DNA of 64,000 nt from Edwardsiella ictaluri ATCC 33202 (GCF_000264785.1 NZ_AFJI01000052.1:62001-126000); one strand, 5' to 3'; shown: positions 1-10,185, counted from the first letter of the stretch. Program-made: numbers and translations. Notes: a model not told the origin generated them from the sequence alone.

Positions 1-1
1 G

Positions 2-547
2 TTTGTCGAGCGCTACCCTCAGGCGGCGCAGCGGGATAGCGACGGCACGCTGGGCGGGGCCCTGCGCTTTAAGTCGCCAAGCGGACGTATCGAGCTCTAT
101 TCGGCGGCGCTGGAGGCGCTCTTGCCGGGATATGGCGCCCCGCGCTTTCGCAACCTGCCCCTTAAGCAGCCGGATCAGCTCTATTTCATTCAGGGTAAGG
201 TGGCGGTGCACACCAACGGTGCGACGCAGTATGTGCCGCTGTTGAGCGAGCTGATGTGGGACAACGCAGTGTGGGTGCATCCCCAGACGGCACAGGCGCG
301 CGGTATCCGCAGCGGCGATACGGTGTGGCTGGAGAACCCGACCGGCCGGGAGAAGGGACGGGCGCTGGTGACGCTGGCGATCCGCCCCGATACCCTGTTT
401 GTCTATATGGGGTTTGGCGCCAAGGCCGGTGCCCGTACGACGGCCAGCCGCCACGGGATCCACTGCGGCAATCTGCTGCCCCATGCAACCAGCCCGGTGT
501 CCGGCACCGTGGTCCACACCGCCGGGGTTACCCTGCGCCGCGCCTGA
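2..547 (+). CDS. phsA: Thiosulfate reductase molybdopterin subunit PhsA, C-terminal fragment
   Basis: This is the last 181 codons of a gene that begins outside the window; the frame is open from base 2. It resembles the C-terminal molybdopterin-dinucleotide-binding domain of the DMSO-reductase family, with the pattern of residues for a cofactor-binding beta barrel (for example [15 protein letters not shown] and the final [19 protein letters not shown]). PhsA is the periplasmic catalytic subunit that reduces thiosulfate to sulfide and sulfite. The assignment rests mainly on the two following genes, which match PhsB and PhsC closely and in operon order. Twin-arginine signal and catalytic residues are outside the window, so a polysulfide or other sulfur-oxyanion reductase cannot be excluded. 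Confidence 0.8.
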   Translation, partial: FVERYPQAAQRDSDGTLGGALRFKSPSGRIELYSAALEALLPGYGAPRFRNLPLKQPDQLYFIQGKVAVHTNGATQYVPLLSELMWDNAVWVHPQTAQARGIRSGDTVWLENPTGREKGRALVTLAIRPDTLFVYMGFGAKAGARTTASRHGIHCGNLLPHATSPVSGTVVHTAGVTLRRA

Positions 548-558
548 AGGAGCCGTCG

Positions 559-1131
559 ATGAATCAGAACAACAACCACTATGTCATGCTACATGACGAG
601 AAACGCTGCATTGGCTGCCAGGCCTGTACCGTCGCCTGCCGGGTGCTGAACGATGTGCCTGTGGCGTACAGTCGGCTGCAGGTGCAGATCCATCTGCCGG
701 AGCAGGAGACGGAGGGGCGCTTTCGCTTTGTCAGGATTTCATGCCAGCACTGCGCCGATGCGCCCTGCGTCAGCGTGTGTCCGACCGGCGCCTCTTTCCG
801 GGATGATAACGGGATCGTGCAGGTCGATAAGTCCCGCTGCATCGGCTGTGACTACTGCGTCGCCGCCTGCCCTTTCCACGTGCGCTATCTGGATCCGCGC
901 AGCGGCGTCGCGGATAAGTGCAACTTCTGCAGCGACAGCCGCCTGTCGGAGGGGCTGGCGCCCGCCTGTGTCTCGGTCTGCCCGACCGATGCGCTGCACT
1001 TCGGTCGCCTGGAGTCGGCGGAGGTGCAGCGCTGGATTGGCCAAGAGGAGGTCTATCGCCAGCGTGATGCGCGCAGCGGAGAGGTCAGCCTGTATCGCCG
1101 TAAAGAGATCCACCGGGAGGAGCAATCATGA
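559..1131 (+). CDS. phsB: Thiosulfate reductase electron-transfer subunit PhsB
   Basis: A 190-residue ferredoxin-like protein that carries electrons from the membrane subunit to PhsA. Four cysteine clusters are visible: [11 protein letters not shown] near the N terminus, [24 protein letters not shown], and CNFC paired with CVSVC, the usual set for a four-[4Fe-4S] DmsB/PhsB-type protein. The N-terminal stretch [16 protein letters not shown] matches what is known of Salmonella PhsB. The ATG at 559 is chosen over upstream starts because it follows the phsA stop by 11 bp with a GAAGGAG ribosome-binding site. The gene overlaps phsC by 4 bp (ATGA), implying translational coupling. Confidence 0.93.
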   Translation: MNQNNNHYVMLHDEKRCIGCQACTVACRVLNDVPVAYSRLQVQIHLPEQETEGRFRFVRISCQHCADAPCVSVCPTGASFRDDNGIVQVDKSRCIGCDYCVAACPFHVRYLDPRSGVADKCNFCSDSRLSEGLAPACVSVCPTDALHFGRLESAEVQRWIGQEEVYRQRDARSGEVSLYRRKEIHREEQS

Positions 1132-1895
1132 ACAGCATTTGGGGTGCGGAGTTACACTACACACCGGACTACTGGCCACAGTGGCTGGCGCTGGCGGCGG
1201 CGCTGGTCGCCACGCTGCTGGCCGGGCTGGCGCTGCACGGGGCGCTGCGCTGCGCCCTGGCGCCGAAGCATGCTCCGGGGGTACCGGTGAGGCTGTATCT
1301 CTACCCGGCGGCGGTGCGCTGCTGGCACTGGAGCAACGCGTTGCTGTTTGTTCTGCTGCTGCTGAGCGGGCTGTGTGGCCACTTTTCGCTGGGGCCGGTG
1401 GCGCAGTGGGTCACCCTGCATACGCTGTGCGGCTATGTACTGATCGTCGCCTGGATAGGCTTTGTGCTGATCAACCTGCTGAGCGGCAACGGACGCCATT
1501 ACCGCGTCCGCTGGCAGGGGCTGATCTCGCGTTGCCGGCGCCAGGCGCACTTCTATCTGTTCGGTATCATGAAGGGGGAGGTGCACCCCTTTGTCGCGGA
1601 TGCGCGGGGCAAGTTTAACCCGCTGCAGCAGCTGGCCTATCTGGCCATCATGTATGCGCTGGTGCCGTTGCTGATGGTCAGCGGTCTGCTGTGTCTTTAT
1701 CCGCAGTTTAGCGCCGGACAGGCGCCGCTGATGCTGACGTTGCATATGGTGCTGGCGGTGGCCGCGCTGATATTCCTGTGCGCGCATATCTATCTATGTA
1801 CGCTGGGGGATACGCCGGGGCAGATCTTCCGTGGCATGCTGGATGGCTATCATCGTCACCACGAGCATGCTAGCGCGCCGGACCCGCGTCCGTAG
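1128..1895 (+). CDS. phsC: Thiosulfate reductase cytochrome b subunit PhsC
   Basis: A 255-residue membrane protein with about five hydrophobic segments, the length expected for PhsC (about 254 residues). It anchors PhsAB in the cytoplasmic membrane and oxidises menaquinol. Histidines that could ligand haem b sit in or beside the helices (for example [11 protein letters not shown] and the late LTLHMVLA and CAHIYLC segments). It is the last gene of the phs operon and starts inside the phsB stop. Thiosulfate reduction by this complex is the usual source of H2S in Salmonella-type H2S-positive enterics, so a complete upstream phsA would predict that phenotype. Confidence 0.92.
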   Translation: MNSIWGAELHYTPDYWPQWLALAAALVATLLAGLALHGALRCALAPKHAPGVPVRLYLYPAAVRCWHWSNALLFVLLLLSGLCGHFSLGPVAQWVTLHTLCGYVLIVAWIGFVLINLLSGNGRHYRVRWQGLISRCRRQAHFYLFGIMKGEVHPFVADARGKFNPLQQLAYLAIMYALVPLLMVSGLLCLYPQFSAGQAPLMLTLHMVLAVAALIFLCAHIYLCTLGDTPGQIFRGMLDGYHRHHEHASAPDPRP

Positions 1896-1921
1896 CCCCA
1901 TGGCGGGGGAGCAGGTAAGAC

Positions 1922-1943
1922 AGCGGGGGCGAATGCCCCCGCT
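1922..1943. terminator. Hairpin between convergent phsC and sdaA
   Basis: A 9-bp perfect stem (AGCGGGGGC / GCCCCCGCT) with a GAAT tetraloop lies between the phsC stop (1895) and the sdaA stop (1969). Neither side has a clean U-tract, so it may act as a bidirectional terminator or as a 3'-end stabiliser. Confidence 0.55.
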
Positions 1944-1968
1944 ATGCTATCGCCGCCGCGGCGTTGCC

Positions 1969-3336
1969 TCAGCCGCACTGTACCTTGATAGCCAGGCCGC
2001 CGCGAGAGGTTTCCCGGTATTTGGCGTTGATGTCTTTGCCGGTTTCGTACATGGTTTCAATCACCTTGTCCAGGGAGACGCGTGGCGCGGAGGTGCGCTG
2101 CAGCGCCATACGGGCCGCGTTGATCGCTTTTACCGAGGCAATGGCGTTACGCTCGATGCACGGCACCTGTACCTGACCGGCGACCGGATCGCAGGTCAGC
2201 CCCAGATTGTGCTCCATACCGATCTCCGCAGCGATGCACACCTGTACCGGGCTGCCGCCCAGCAGCTCAGCCAGCCCGGCGGCGGCCATGGAGCAAGCGA
2301 CGCCCACCTCGCCCTGACAGCCGACCTCGGCGCCGGAGATCGAGGCGTTCATCTTGTACAGGGCGCCGATAGCACCGCTGGCCAGGAAGTAGCGCACGAA
2401 GACGTCCGGCGTTACGGGATCGATAAAGTGATCGTAATAGGCCAGCACGGCCGGCACGATGCCGCAGGCACCGTTGGTCGGTGCGGTAACGACGCGTCCA
2501 CCGGCGGCGTTTTCTTCATTGACCGCCAGGGCAAACATATTGACCCAGTCGATCACATTCATCGGATCGCGCGAGTATTTGTCGCTGGTGACCAGCATCC
2601 GGCGCAGTGCGGCGGCGCGTCGCGGCACCCGCAGCGGCCCGGGCAGTATGCCTTCGGTGTTCAGCCCGCGCTCAATGCAGGCCTGCATGGTGTCCCAGAT
2701 GGCGGTAAAGTAGGCGTAAATCTCTTCTTTGCTGTGCAGCGCCAGCTCATTTTTCATCACCAGCCCGCTGATGGAAAGACCGGTCTCTTCACAGTAGTCC
2801 AGCAGCGCCTGCGCGGAGTGGAACGGATAGGGGACTTTGACGCCGTCGTCGTTTTGCTGGCCAAAGTGCTCTTCATCAACGATAAAGCCGCCGCCGATGG
2901 AGTAGTAGGTTTTGCTGTACAGCGGGGCGTCACCGGCGCCGTAGGCACGGATGGTCATGCCGTTTTCATGCAGCGGCAGGTTATCGCTGCGAAAGACCAT
3001 TCCGCCGTCGCGTGGGAAAATGACCGGGTGGCCTTCGCGCCCCAGGGGCAGCCGTTCGCTGCTCTCCACGCTGTGGATAAACTCGGGAATGGCGTCGATG
3101 TCGACGCTGTCAGGAAGATTTCCCGCCAGCCCCATAATGATGGCGATATCGGTGTGATGGCCTTTACCGGTCAGTGAGAGCGAGCCGTAAACGTCAACGG
3201 CAACGCGCGTGACCGACGGCAACAGACCCTGTGCCGCCAGATCATCGACAAACTGTTTCCCGGCTTTCATCGGTCCGACCGTATGGGAACTGGAGGGGCC
3301 AATGCCGATCTTGAACATGTCGAAAACGCTAATCAC
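1969..3336 (-). CDS. sdaA: L-serine dehydratase, iron-sulfur type
   Basis: A 455-residue enzyme that deaminates L-serine to pyruvate and ammonia in the cytoplasm using an oxygen-sensitive [4Fe-4S] cluster. The N terminus [19 protein letters not shown] is the conserved start of bacterial SdaA/SdaB. Cysteines in [19 protein letters not shown] and [12 protein letters not shown] lie where cluster ligands are expected in the alpha domain. The length is about that of E. coli SdaA (454). Synteny (pabB-nudL-sdaA) favours sdaA over the paralogue sdaB. An AAGGAGC ribosome-binding site precedes the ATG. Confidence 0.95.
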   Translation of the reverse strand: MISVFDMFKIGIGPSSSHTVGPMKAGKQFVDDLAAQGLLPSVTRVAVDVYGSLSLTGKGHHTDIAIIMGLAGNLPDSVDIDAIPEFIHSVESSERLPLGREGHPVIFPRDGGMVFRSDNLPLHENGMTIRAYGAGDAPLYSKTYYSIGGGFIVDEEHFGQQNDDGVKVPYPFHSAQALLDYCEETGLSISGLVMKNELALHSKEEIYAYFTAIWDTMQACIERGLNTEGILPGPLRVPRRAAALRRMLVTSDKYSRDPMNVIDWVNMFALAVNEENAAGGRVVTAPTNGACGIVPAVLAYYDHFIDPVTPDVFVRYFLASGAIGALYKMNASISGAEVGCQGEVGVACSMAAAGLAELLGGSPVQVCIAAEIGMEHNLGLTCDPVAGQVQVPCIERNAIASVKAINAARMALQRTSAPRVSLDKVIETMYETGKDINAKYRETSRGGLAIKVQCG

Positions 3337-3801
3337 GCTAAAGCTCCTTAAAGAGGCTATGTCTTGTGCTGCTGGTGTAAAGTCGTCGACCGGCGCAATT
3401 GCGGGTCACGTGTCACCCATGGGCGCCGTCGCAGCGGCGGCGGGTGGAGTTGTTATCGCCGATTCGCATTAAATAATTTAATGCTGCGCAGGCCCCTTTA
3501 ATGGGGCGCCAACAATAACCGAACTGCGGCATCGGCGCACGCGCAATTGTGCCACTGGCGTGCTCTCCCGCGCGGAAACGCGGCGATCGGCGGTACGGCG
3601 AGCTGCGCAAAATAACCATGGTAATATGCTGCCAATTTCTCACTCTATATCATATGACTCTGAAAATAGTGAAAATCAAGACATATTCATATTCTAGCCC
3701 CGTTTGAGTCTGGAGATCGTCCGTTTGGGTCGGGTGGCTGGCAAAAGTGCACGGTGGCGATGCACTGGCCGGATAAACTGAGGTAGGGAGTGGAGTTCGG
3801 C
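3337..3801. other. Gene-free spacer between sdaA and nudL
   Basis: There is no convincing gene in these 465 bp. The ORFs here are short, lack ribosome-binding sites and show no family signal. The region must hold the sdaA promoter (minus strand). It contains inverted repeats such as GGCCCC...GGGGCGCC near 3490-3508 but no operator I can name. Confidence 0.5.
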
Positions 3802-4374
3802 TCAGGACATGCGCGTCTGCAGGGCCAGGCGGCGGATCATTGCTGCCGTCAGTCCCCAGATCAGAAACTCCCGGTAGCGGGACAGGTAGAGACGGTGCGC
3901 CGTACCAGCGCGGGTCACATCCAGCGGGTGATAGCGGCCCGGTTCCAGCGCTTGCGCCAGGGGCAGCTCAAAGATCTGTGCGACTTCGCCATGGTTGGGG
4001 CACAGATGCAGCGGCGTTGAAAGGATGGCGACCACCGGCGTAACGCAGAAGCCACTGCTGCTGTCCTGTGGCGGCAGATGGCCGAGGATCCTGACCCGGG
4101 CGGGATCCAGTCCGATCTCCTCCTGCGCTTCACGCAGGGCGGTGATATATAGAGAGGTGTCCTGTTTATCACGCGCCCCGCCGGGAAAGGCGACCTGACC
4201 GGGATGCTTACGCATGTCGGCCGCGCGTTGGGTCAGCAGCAGGGTCGGCTGCGGGCGGTTGACGATGGGGATCAGCACCGCCGCCTGGCGCGTGTGGCGC
4301 GTCGGGCGCTCCGGCAGCGGGCTATTCAGCTGAAAATCGGTTACAAAGCGGGCCAACGCTGGGCTCAGTCGCAT
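3802..4374 (-). CDS. nudL: Nudix hydrolase NudL
   Basis: A 190-residue Nudix-family pyrophosphatase. The Nudix box is readable as GGARDKQDTSLYITALREA followed by QEEIGL: the REAQEEIG core with its metal-binding glutamates is intact. The first glutamate of the canonical box (GX5E) is replaced, as is also usual in NudL relatives. E. coli NudL (YeaB) sits between pabB and sdaA exactly as here, and CoA-type substrates are suspected for the family. The gene overlaps the end of pabB by 10 bp, so the two are probably co-translated. Confidence 0.88.
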   Translation of the reverse strand: MRLSPALARFVTDFQLNSPLPERPTRHTRQAAVLIPIVNRPQPTLLLTQRAADMRKHPGQVAFPGGARDKQDTSLYITALREAQEEIGLDPARVRILGHLPPQDSSSGFCVTPVVAILSTPLHLCPNHGEVAQIFELPLAQALEPGRYHPLDVTRAGTAHRLYLSRYREFLIWGLTAAMIRRLALQTRMS

Positions 4375-5753
4375 AGCAGAGGTGTTCCGTCCGCCAGCAG
4401 CGGCAGGATCCGGCTGACTTTGTCCAGCGTCTCCTGATATTCGGCCTCTGCCTCGCTGTCGGCGACGATGCCGCCGCCCGCCCAGCAGTGCAGGCGTCCA
4501 TGCTCCGCCAGCAGGGTACGGATCGTGATGCTGGTGTCCATATTGCCGCAGGCACTGATATAGCCAATGGATCCGCAGTAAAGGTTACGCCGTTGTGGCT
4601 CCAGCGTATCGATGATCTCCATGGCGCGGATCTTGGGTGCCCCGGTAATCGATCCGCCCGGAAAGCAGGCGCGCAGCAGATCGCAGGCATCCAGCCCTTC
4701 GGCCAGACGGGCGCAGACGGTGCTGACCAGATGGTGAACGGCGGGGAAGGTTTCCACCGCGAACAGCTCGGGTACGCTGACGCTGCCCGGCGCGGCGATC
4801 CGGCCAACGTCGTTGCGCATCAGATCGACAATCATCAGGTTCTCTGCGCGATCTTTGGCTGAGGCAGCCAGACGCAGGCGCTGCAGGGCATCGTCATGGG
4901 GCATCGGGCATCGGGGCAGGGTACCTTTGATCGGGCGGGTCACGATATCGCCTTGGCTGAGCTGCAGGAAACGCTCCGGTGAGACGCTGATCACGGCGCT
5001 GTGCGGTAGACGCAGGAAGGCGGAAAACGGTGCCCGGTTGGCCTGGGTCAGCCGCAGGAAGGCCTGCCACTCATCGCCGCGGTAGTCGGCGCTGAAGCGC
5101 TGGGTCAGGTTGATTTGGTAGCAGTCGCCGGCCTGTAAGTGGGCCTGTATCCGCTGGAAGGCTTGGCGGTACGCGTGTCGGCTCAGGTTAGCCTGCCACG
5201 CAGACGTCAGGCTGAAGGGGGCGGCGGGGACGGGCGTCTGCGCCAGCAGCCAGGCCAGGCGTTTCCCAGCGTCCTGCCAGCTGAGCAGCGTCACCCTACG
5301 CCGCTGATGATCGACGATCAGCGCCCAGTCGTAGATCCCCTGCGCCATGTCCGGGGCCTGCAGATCGGCGTGGGCCTGGCTGGGCAGATGTTCGAATCGT
5401 CGCCCGAGATCGTAGCCCCACAGCCCGAGAGCCCCCCCGCAAAACGGCAGATCCGGCTGCGGTGGGCAGCGGGGAAGATAGCGATCAATCTCTGTGCGCA
5501 ATAGGGTCAGCGGATCGCCACCGTCGTCACGGCAGGCACCATCCCGCGTGGCGATCTGCGTCTGTTCGCCGCGGGTCTGCAGCGTGGCGCAGGGGTCGGC
5601 TACGACAATATCATAGCGGTTATGGGCGTGGTCGGCGGCGGCGGAGCTGAGCAGCATGGCCCAGGGATGATGCGCCAGCGGGGTAAAGTAGCGCAGCGCC
5701 GCATCGGGCCGGTAGGGAAGGTCACGCTGTGTCAGTTCGGGGATAGCGGTCAT
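4365..5753 (-). CDS. pabB: Aminodeoxychorismate synthase component I
   Basis: A 462-residue chorismate-utilising enzyme. With the glutaminase PabA it aminates chorismate to 4-amino-4-deoxychorismate, the first step to p-aminobenzoate and folate. The signature PIKGTLPR carries the lysine that distinguishes PabB from anthranilate synthase Trp[10 protein letters not shown] and [13 protein letters not shown] are the conserved chorismate and Mg2+ site segments. Length and synteny match E. coli PabB. No good Shine-Dalgarno precedes the ATG at 5753, so the exact start is less certain. Confidence 0.94.
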
Positions 5754-5895
5754 GGCGGCGCGGGAGTCTCATCGGTCTGTGTATGATTTAGGTCAATTAT
5801 CTACGGATGGCGCCTGTGCGGCAATCACCACGGTGCTGTTCCGTTCGTCGGGTTGGCTATATACTGCAGCGGAAATAACCGAGAGGAGACGTTGT

Positions 5896-6090
5896 ATGGT
5901 TGGCGGTATGCCGGCATTAACCCATGAACAGCAGCAGCAGGCGGCAGAGCGCATCCAGACGCTGATGACACAGGGGATGAGCAGCGGGGAGGCGATTGCC
6001 CAGGTCGCTGCAGAGATTCGCGCCAGCCACCGTGGCGAGCAGATCCGCGTGGCCTTTGACGAGGCGGACGACGACGAGGCATCGCAATAA
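5896..6090 (+). CDS. yoaH: Small UPF0181 protein YoaH
   Basis: A 64-residue cytoplasmic protein of unknown function. The segment [16 protein letters not shown] and the acidic C terminus ([10 protein letters not shown]) match the YoaH family, which lies divergent from pabB in E. coli too. The ATG at 5896 is preferred over the longer frame because AGAGGAGACG lies just upstream and the family start (M-x-G-x-P-x-L-T-H-E) aligns there. Confidence 0.88.
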
Positions 6091-6120
6091 GATGGGGCGG
6101 CGGCGGTAGCTTGGGGACGC

Positions 6121-7299
6121 TTAGGGGCGGATCACCACCGATGCCGCGCTGTCCCTGGCGCGCTGGCGCGCTGTTTCCGTACTCTCTCCCCAGGCCAGCG
6201 CGACGCCGAGTCGCCGTACGCCGTCGATGTGCGGCTTGCCAAACAGGCGCAGCTGGGTTGCCGGGCGCAGCGCTTGTGAGAGGTTGGCGAAGGTGACGTC
6301 GTCGCTGTGAAGTGAGGGCAGCAGTACGGCAGATGCACAGGGGCCAAACTGGCGGATCACGCCGATTGGTAGCCCGAGAAATGCGCGGACATGCAGCGCA
6401 AACTCAGAGAGATCCTGTGAGACCAGCGTGACCAGTCCGGTGTCGTGGGGGCGGGGGGAGACCTCGCTGAAGATCACCTCATCGCCGCGGACAAATAGCT
6501 CTACTCCAAACAGACCATATCCTCCCAGCGCCCGGACGACTGAGGCGGCGATCGCCTGCGCCCGCGCCAGTGCGGCGGGGCTCATCGCCTGCGGCTGCCA
6601 GGACTCGCGGTAGTCGCCTTCCTGCTGGCGGTGCCCGATCGGCGCGCAGAAGTGGATACCGTCGCTGGCCTGCACCGTCAACAGGGTTATTTCGAAATCA
6701 AAGCGGACCTCGCCCTCGACGATGACGCTGTCGGCGTCACCGCGGGCGCCTTGGCGGGCGTATTGCCAGGCGGGTGCCACATCGTCGTCGTTGCGTAGAA
6801 TGCTCTGCCCTTTGCCCGATGAACTCATGACGGGCTTGGCGAAACAGGGGTAGCCTATTTCTGTCACCGCCTGTCGAAACGCCTCGATGCTGTCGGCAAA
6901 GCGATAGGGAGAGGTGGGCAGCGCCAGGGTCTCAGCCGCCAGGCGGCGGATCCCCTCACGGTTCATCGTAAGCTGTACCGCCCGGGCGCAGGGGACGACC
7001 CGCTGGCCGTCGCTCTCCAGCTGCAGCAGCGTTTGCGTTGCGATGGCCTCTATTTCCGGCACGATATAGTCAGGGCGCTCGCGCTCGATAAGCGCTCGCA
7101 GGCTGTCGCCGTCGCGCATATCCATGACGTGGCTACGGTGGGCGACCTGCATGGCCGGCGCATCGGCATAGCGATCCACGGCAATCACTTCCAGACCGAG
7201 ACGCTGGCTCTCAATAGCGACCTCTTTGCCGAGCTCACCGGCGCCTAACAGCATGACGCGGGTTGCGTGGGGACGAAGGGCGGTTCCGATTGGCTGCAT
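6121..7299 (-). CDS. purT: Formate-dependent GAR transformylase
   Basis: A 392-residue ATP-grasp enzyme, the same length as E. coli PurT. It uses formate and ATP to formylate glycinamide ribonucleotide, the folate-independent third step of purine synthesis. Visible features are the N-terminal nucleotide-binding segment [12 protein letters not shown], the glycine-rich loop SSSGKGQS and the ATP-grasp ligand segment [25 protein letters not shown] PurR operator lies 47 bp upstream of the start, consistent with purine repression. A weak hairpin-rich stretch separates its stop from yoaH, which converges on it. Confidence 0.96.
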   Translation of the reverse strand: MQPIGTALRPHATRVMLLGAGELGKEVAIESQRLGLEVIAVDRYADAPAMQVAHRSHVMDMRDGDSLRALIERERPDYIVPEIEAIATQTLLQLESDGQRVVPCARAVQLTMNREGIRRLAAETLALPTSPYRFADSIEAFRQAVTEIGYPCFAKPVMSSSGKGQSILRNDDDVAPAWQYARQGARGDADSVIVEGEVRFDFEITLLTVQASDGIHFCAPIGHRQQEGDYRESWQPQAMSPAALARAQAIAASVVRALGGYGLFGVELFVRGDEVIFSEVSPRPHDTGLVTLVSQDLSEFALHVRAFLGLPIGVIRQFGPCASAVLLPSLHSDDVTFANLSQALRPATQLRLFGKPHIDGVRRLGVALAWGESTETARQRARDSAASVVIRP

Positions 7300-7345
7300 G
7301 GATTCTGCTCCTGTTCATTCGGGGAAATTATCGTCGGCAGTATAT

Positions 7346-7361
7346 ACGAAACCGTTTGCGT
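7346..7361. promoter_or_regulatory. PurR operator upstream of purT
   Basis: ACGAAACCGTTTGCGT matches the PurR consensus ACGCAAACGTTTGCGT at 14 of 16 positions, including the central CG. It lies 47 bp before the purT start. PurR with hypoxanthine or guanine represses purine genes in enterics; regulation of this gene is inferred from the site. Confidence 0.85.
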
Positions 7362-7729
7362 GGCAACGGGAAAGATTTTATTACAATGAGCAATAAAGCG
7401 ATAAAGTTTAACTAACCATTTGTTTTTAATTATGTTGATGATTGTCTGTTGGGGCTGCTTTACACAATTGTGCGCTATGCCGCACGAGAATATTTTCGTT
7501 GTCGGAGGCAGGGATATACTGGAAAAACAGGAGATGGGCGGGGCGCCGTGTGACTACTTTTAGCGCTGCCTCATCCTCTCAGTGAGTGAGGCGCTGCAGC
7601 TTGAAGATTTGTACCATAAATAATATTGTATGATTAATTGCTTTGACCGGAGGGAAGCCGGTCGCTTAAGACTTCAACAGCGCTGCGCAAACGCAGGAGT
7701 GCATCGGGCGTAGCGGGAAGGTATATGGA
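7362..7729. other. purT-cfa intergenic region and cfa leader
   Basis: No gene is seen. The region is AT-rich near 7375-7440 and must hold both divergent promoters. A small hairpin (GACCGG 7645-7650 / CCGGTC 7658-7663, loop AGGGAAG) lies in what would be the cfa 5' leader. In E. coli the long cfa leader is an sRNA target (RydC, CpxQ); no such pairing could be shown here. Confidence 0.5.
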
Positions 7730-8884
7730 ATGAGTAGTGCGACCTGCATTGAAGAAAGCGAATTAAAACAGGATAACTGGTACCGTATTGCGGAAGAGAT
7801 GCTGAGCCGGGCGGGGATTACCATTAATGGCAATCAGCCTTATGATCTTCAGGTAAAAAATCCGCAGTTTTTTCATCGTGTACTGCAAGAGGGCTCCCTG
7901 GGACTGGGGGAGAGCTACATGGATGGCTGGTGGGAGTGTGAGCGACTGGATATTTTCTTCCAGCGCATTCTGACCGCCGGTCTGGATACCCAGCTACCGA
8001 AGCACATTGCTGATATTGCACGCATCGCGTCCGCGCGGATCTTTAATCTGCAGAGCCGTAAACGCGCCTGGATCGTAGGAAAAGAGCACTACGATTTGGG
8101 GAACGATTTGTTTAGCCGGATGCTTGACCCACAGATGCAGTACTCCTGTGCTTATTGGAAGACGGCGCAGACGCTGGAACAGGCTCAGCAGGATAAACTG
8201 AAGCTGATCTGTGAGAAGCTGCGGCTGCAGCCGGGCATGAGGCTGTTGGATATCGGCTGCGGCTGGGGTGGGCTGGCACAGTATGCGGCAGAAAACTATG
8301 GTGTTTCCGTGGACGGCGTAACGATTTCTGCCGAACAGCAAAAGATGGCACAGGCGCGCTGTCAGGGGCTGGATGTCAAGATTTTGCTGCAGGACTATCG
8401 CGATCTGAACAACCGCTACGATCGTATCGTATCGGTGGGGATGTTTGAACACGTCGGTCCTAAAAACTACCGCACTTACTTTGAGGTGGCCGCGCGTAAT
8501 CTGAAGGCGGATGGTCTATTTCTGCTGCATACCATCGGCTCTAATCAGACTGATCTGAACGTGGATGCCTGGATTAACAAGTATATCTTCCCTAACGGTT
8601 GCCTGCCGTCGGTAGCACATATCGCTAACTACAGTGAAGGGTTGTTCGTTATGGAGGATTGGCACAGCTTTGGGCCGGACTACGATTGCACCTTGATGGC
8701 GTGGCACCAACGTTTTCAGGCGTGCTGGCCTGAGATTAGCGCCAACTACAGCGAGCGTTTTTACCGCATGTTCTGCTATTACCTTACGGCCTGTGCCGGG
8801 GCATTTCGCGCCCGTAACATTCAGCTGTGGCAGGTTCTGTTAAGTCCGCAGGGGATTGAAGGAGGAATGCGCGTACCGCGTTAA
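7730..8884 (+). CDS. cfa: Cyclopropane-fatty-acyl-phospholipid synthase
   Basis: A 384-residue SAM-dependent enzyme that converts unsaturated acyl chains of membrane phospholipids to cyclopropane fatty acids, usually on entry to stationary phase or acid stress. The SAM motif is clear (LLDIGCGWGGLAQYAAENYG), as are LGNDLFSRMLDPQMQYSCAYW and the later MFEHVGPKNYRTYF segment. Length is close to E. coli Cfa (382). AGGTATATGGAATG leads into the ATG at 7730; a better Shine-Dalgarno is not visible. Confidence 0.96.
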   Translation: MSSATCIEESELKQDNWYRIAEEMLSRAGITINGNQPYDLQVKNPQFFHRVLQEGSLGLGESYMDGWWECERLDIFFQRILTAGLDTQLPKHIADIARIASARIFNLQSRKRAWIVGKEHYDLGNDLFSRMLDPQMQYSCAYWKTAQTLEQAQQDKLKLICEKLRLQPGMRLLDIGCGWGGLAQYAAENYGVSVDGVTISAEQQKMAQARCQGLDVKILLQDYRDLNNRYDRIVSVGMFEHVGPKNYRTYFEVAARNLKADGLFLLHTIGSNQTDLNVDAWINKYIFPNGCLPSVAHIANYSEGLFVMEDWHSFGPDYDCTLMAWHQRFQACWPEISANYSERFYRMFCYYLTACAGAFRARNIQLWQVLLSPQGIEGGMRVPR

Positions 8885-8913
8885 TATCCTCCCGACAAGA
8901 AGGGCTGAACAGG

Positions 8914-8951
8914 AAAGAGGGGCGTCGAATGAATACTGACGCCGTCTCTTT
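8914..8951 (+). terminator. Terminator after cfa
   Basis: Two-part stem: AAAGAG pairs with CTCTTT and GGCGTC with GACGCC, separated by a short bulge, followed by TATTAT. It begins 30 bp after the cfa stop. Confidence 0.65.
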
Positions 8952-9376
8952 ATTATGTCTGACAATATAAACTGGGCGATAGTGCTTCTGATAAAGGGGG
9001 AGATACTTAAGCCGTTAGTGATGGCGATACATGTGATAGCTATTTTGGTGATTTAATTGACAGCTTATACTTTCTGTTTGAAATGTTTTATATTCGTCGC
9101 AACGCAATGAATATTATATTGTTTTATTTTTAATTTATATTTTATAAATACCCTGCCAGGCTATTCTGTAGCGCGCCATCTTTCTCAGTGTGATTAAAAA
9201 TAACGGCTAACCATTTGCACCCTGAAGTAAAGTATGTCATTAATAATGACGCCTTAAAACGGGGCGTTGCCTATGGCGAAGAAATATCTGGACTGATAGT
9301 CCCTTTGTCTGGCAGTGACATCGTTAATAGGATCAAGCATGCCTTAGGGCAGTTTTTCAAAGTGAAGGAAAGCGTA
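8952..9376 (+). other. AT-rich spacer and leader of the cold-shock gene
   Basis: No gene is supported. The frame upstream of the cold-shock gene stays open back to 9215, but those residues do not belong to the cold-shock fold and no ribosome-binding site supports that start. I read the stretch as a long 5' untranslated leader, as in cspA-type mRNAs. A match to the E. coli cold box could not be found. Confidence 0.5.
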
Positions 9377-9586
9377 ATGAGCAAGAAAAACGGTCAGGTC
9401 AAATGGTTTAACGAAAGCAAGGGATTTGGTTTCATCACGCCCGCAGATGGTTCCAAAGATGTCTTCGTCCATTTTTCTGCCATCCAGAGCGATGGGTTCA
9501 AGACCCTGGCAGAAGGTCAGCAGGTCGAGTTCTCTATCCAGGACTCCCCGCGTGGCCCGGCCGCCGCTGATGTGATTGCGCTGTAA
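9377..9586 (+). CDS. CspC/CspE-type cold-shock protein
   Basis: A 69-residue single cold-shock domain that binds single-stranded RNA and DNA and melts RNA secondary structure. RNP1 (KGFGFI, residues 15-20) and RNP2 (VFVHF, 29-33) are intact, and the C terminus is the usual AADVIAL. It is closest in pattern to CspC and CspE, but the paralogue cannot be fixed by eye. The start at 9377 follows GAAGGAAAGCGTA and gives the family length. It is monocistronic, with a terminator just downstream. Confidence 0.93.
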   Translation: MSKKNGQVKWFNESKGFGFITPADGSKDVFVHFSAIQSDGFKTLAEGQQVEFSIQDSPRGPAAADVIAL

Positions 9587-9612
9587 GCAAATCGCGCTAT
9601 CGCAGTTGACAA

Positions 9613-9636
9613 AACCCGCCATTGGCGGGTTTTTCT
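9613..9636 (+). terminator. Terminator after the cold-shock gene
   Basis: An 8-bp stem AACCCGCC / GGCGGGTT with loop ATT is followed directly by a T-run. It is a classic intrinsic terminator 26 bp after the stop. Confidence 0.93.
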
Positions 9637-9710
9637 GTTTTTGGCTGCGAAATCAACCGAACGGTAGCCCTTGTAACGCTGGAGGCTTGCAGATAGGCCC
9701 CTAAATCATT

Positions 9711-9730
9711 TACTGTCTATAAAAACAGTA
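9711..9730. promoter_or_regulatory. LexA (SOS) box upstream of yebG
   Basis: TACTGTCTATAAAAACAGTA contains the invariant CTGT-N8-ACAG core and near-symmetric flanks of the LexA operator. It ends 20 bp before the yebG start. YebG is a known SOS gene, so DNA-damage induction is expected. Confidence 0.93.
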
Positions 9731-9750
9731 TTAAGGCGAGAGTGGGTAAG

Positions 9751-10071
9751 ATGACAGTAAATATTCAATATGTTGTGGTACGCGATGGGGTGGAAAAAAT
9801 GACCTTTGCCAGTAAGAAAGAGGCGGATGCTTATGACAAAATGCTGGATTTGGCTGATAACCTGAACGAGTGGCTGACTCAGGCCCCGCTGACACTGGAG
9901 GAGGGACAGCGTGAAGCGCTGAGCTTTTATCTGGCTGAACAGAAAGAGAGCCTGGGGCGTCTGCTGCGAGGAGCCAGCCTTGCGTCGCTGGTGGATGTGT
10001 CATCGACGGAGTTGGTTAGTGAAGAGTCCGTCGGGGAGTCGGACGCGATTGAAAAGGCGCAGGCTGCCTAG
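9751..10071 (+). CDS. yebG: SOS-inducible protein YebG
   Basis: A 106-residue cytoplasmic protein of unknown biochemical role, induced by DNA damage in E. coli. The segments VEKMTFASKKEADAYDKMLD and QREALSFYLAEQKE match the YebG family. The C-terminal tail (about residues 80-106) is acidic and variable, as in relatives. I prefer the ATG at 9751 to the GTG at 9742, because AAGGCGAG lies 10 bp before the ATG but only 1 bp before the GTG. The LexA box upstream confirms the identity. Confidence 0.92.
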   Translation: MTVNIQYVVVRDGVEKMTFASKKEADAYDKMLDLADNLNEWLTQAPLTLEEGQREALSFYLAEQKESLGRLLRGASLASLVDVSSTELVSEESVGESDAIEKAQAA

Positions 10072-10185
10072 CCTGTCGGTTTATTCGGTGTGGCCTCGGC
10101 GGGAGTGTGCGCCTATGCCGCCGCGCGGCGGGGCTGCAGAATATCATGCTGCTTTTTCCTGTTGAATAATGCGGTGGAGTAACAT

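Noticed and set aside
1831-3177. Long plus-strand ORF over sdaA
   Set aside because: Antisense shadow of sdaA; no ribosome-binding site or family signal.
9215-9376. N-terminal extension of the cold-shock protein
   Set aside because: It has no ribosome-binding site, and the added residues do not belong to the family; read as leader RNA.
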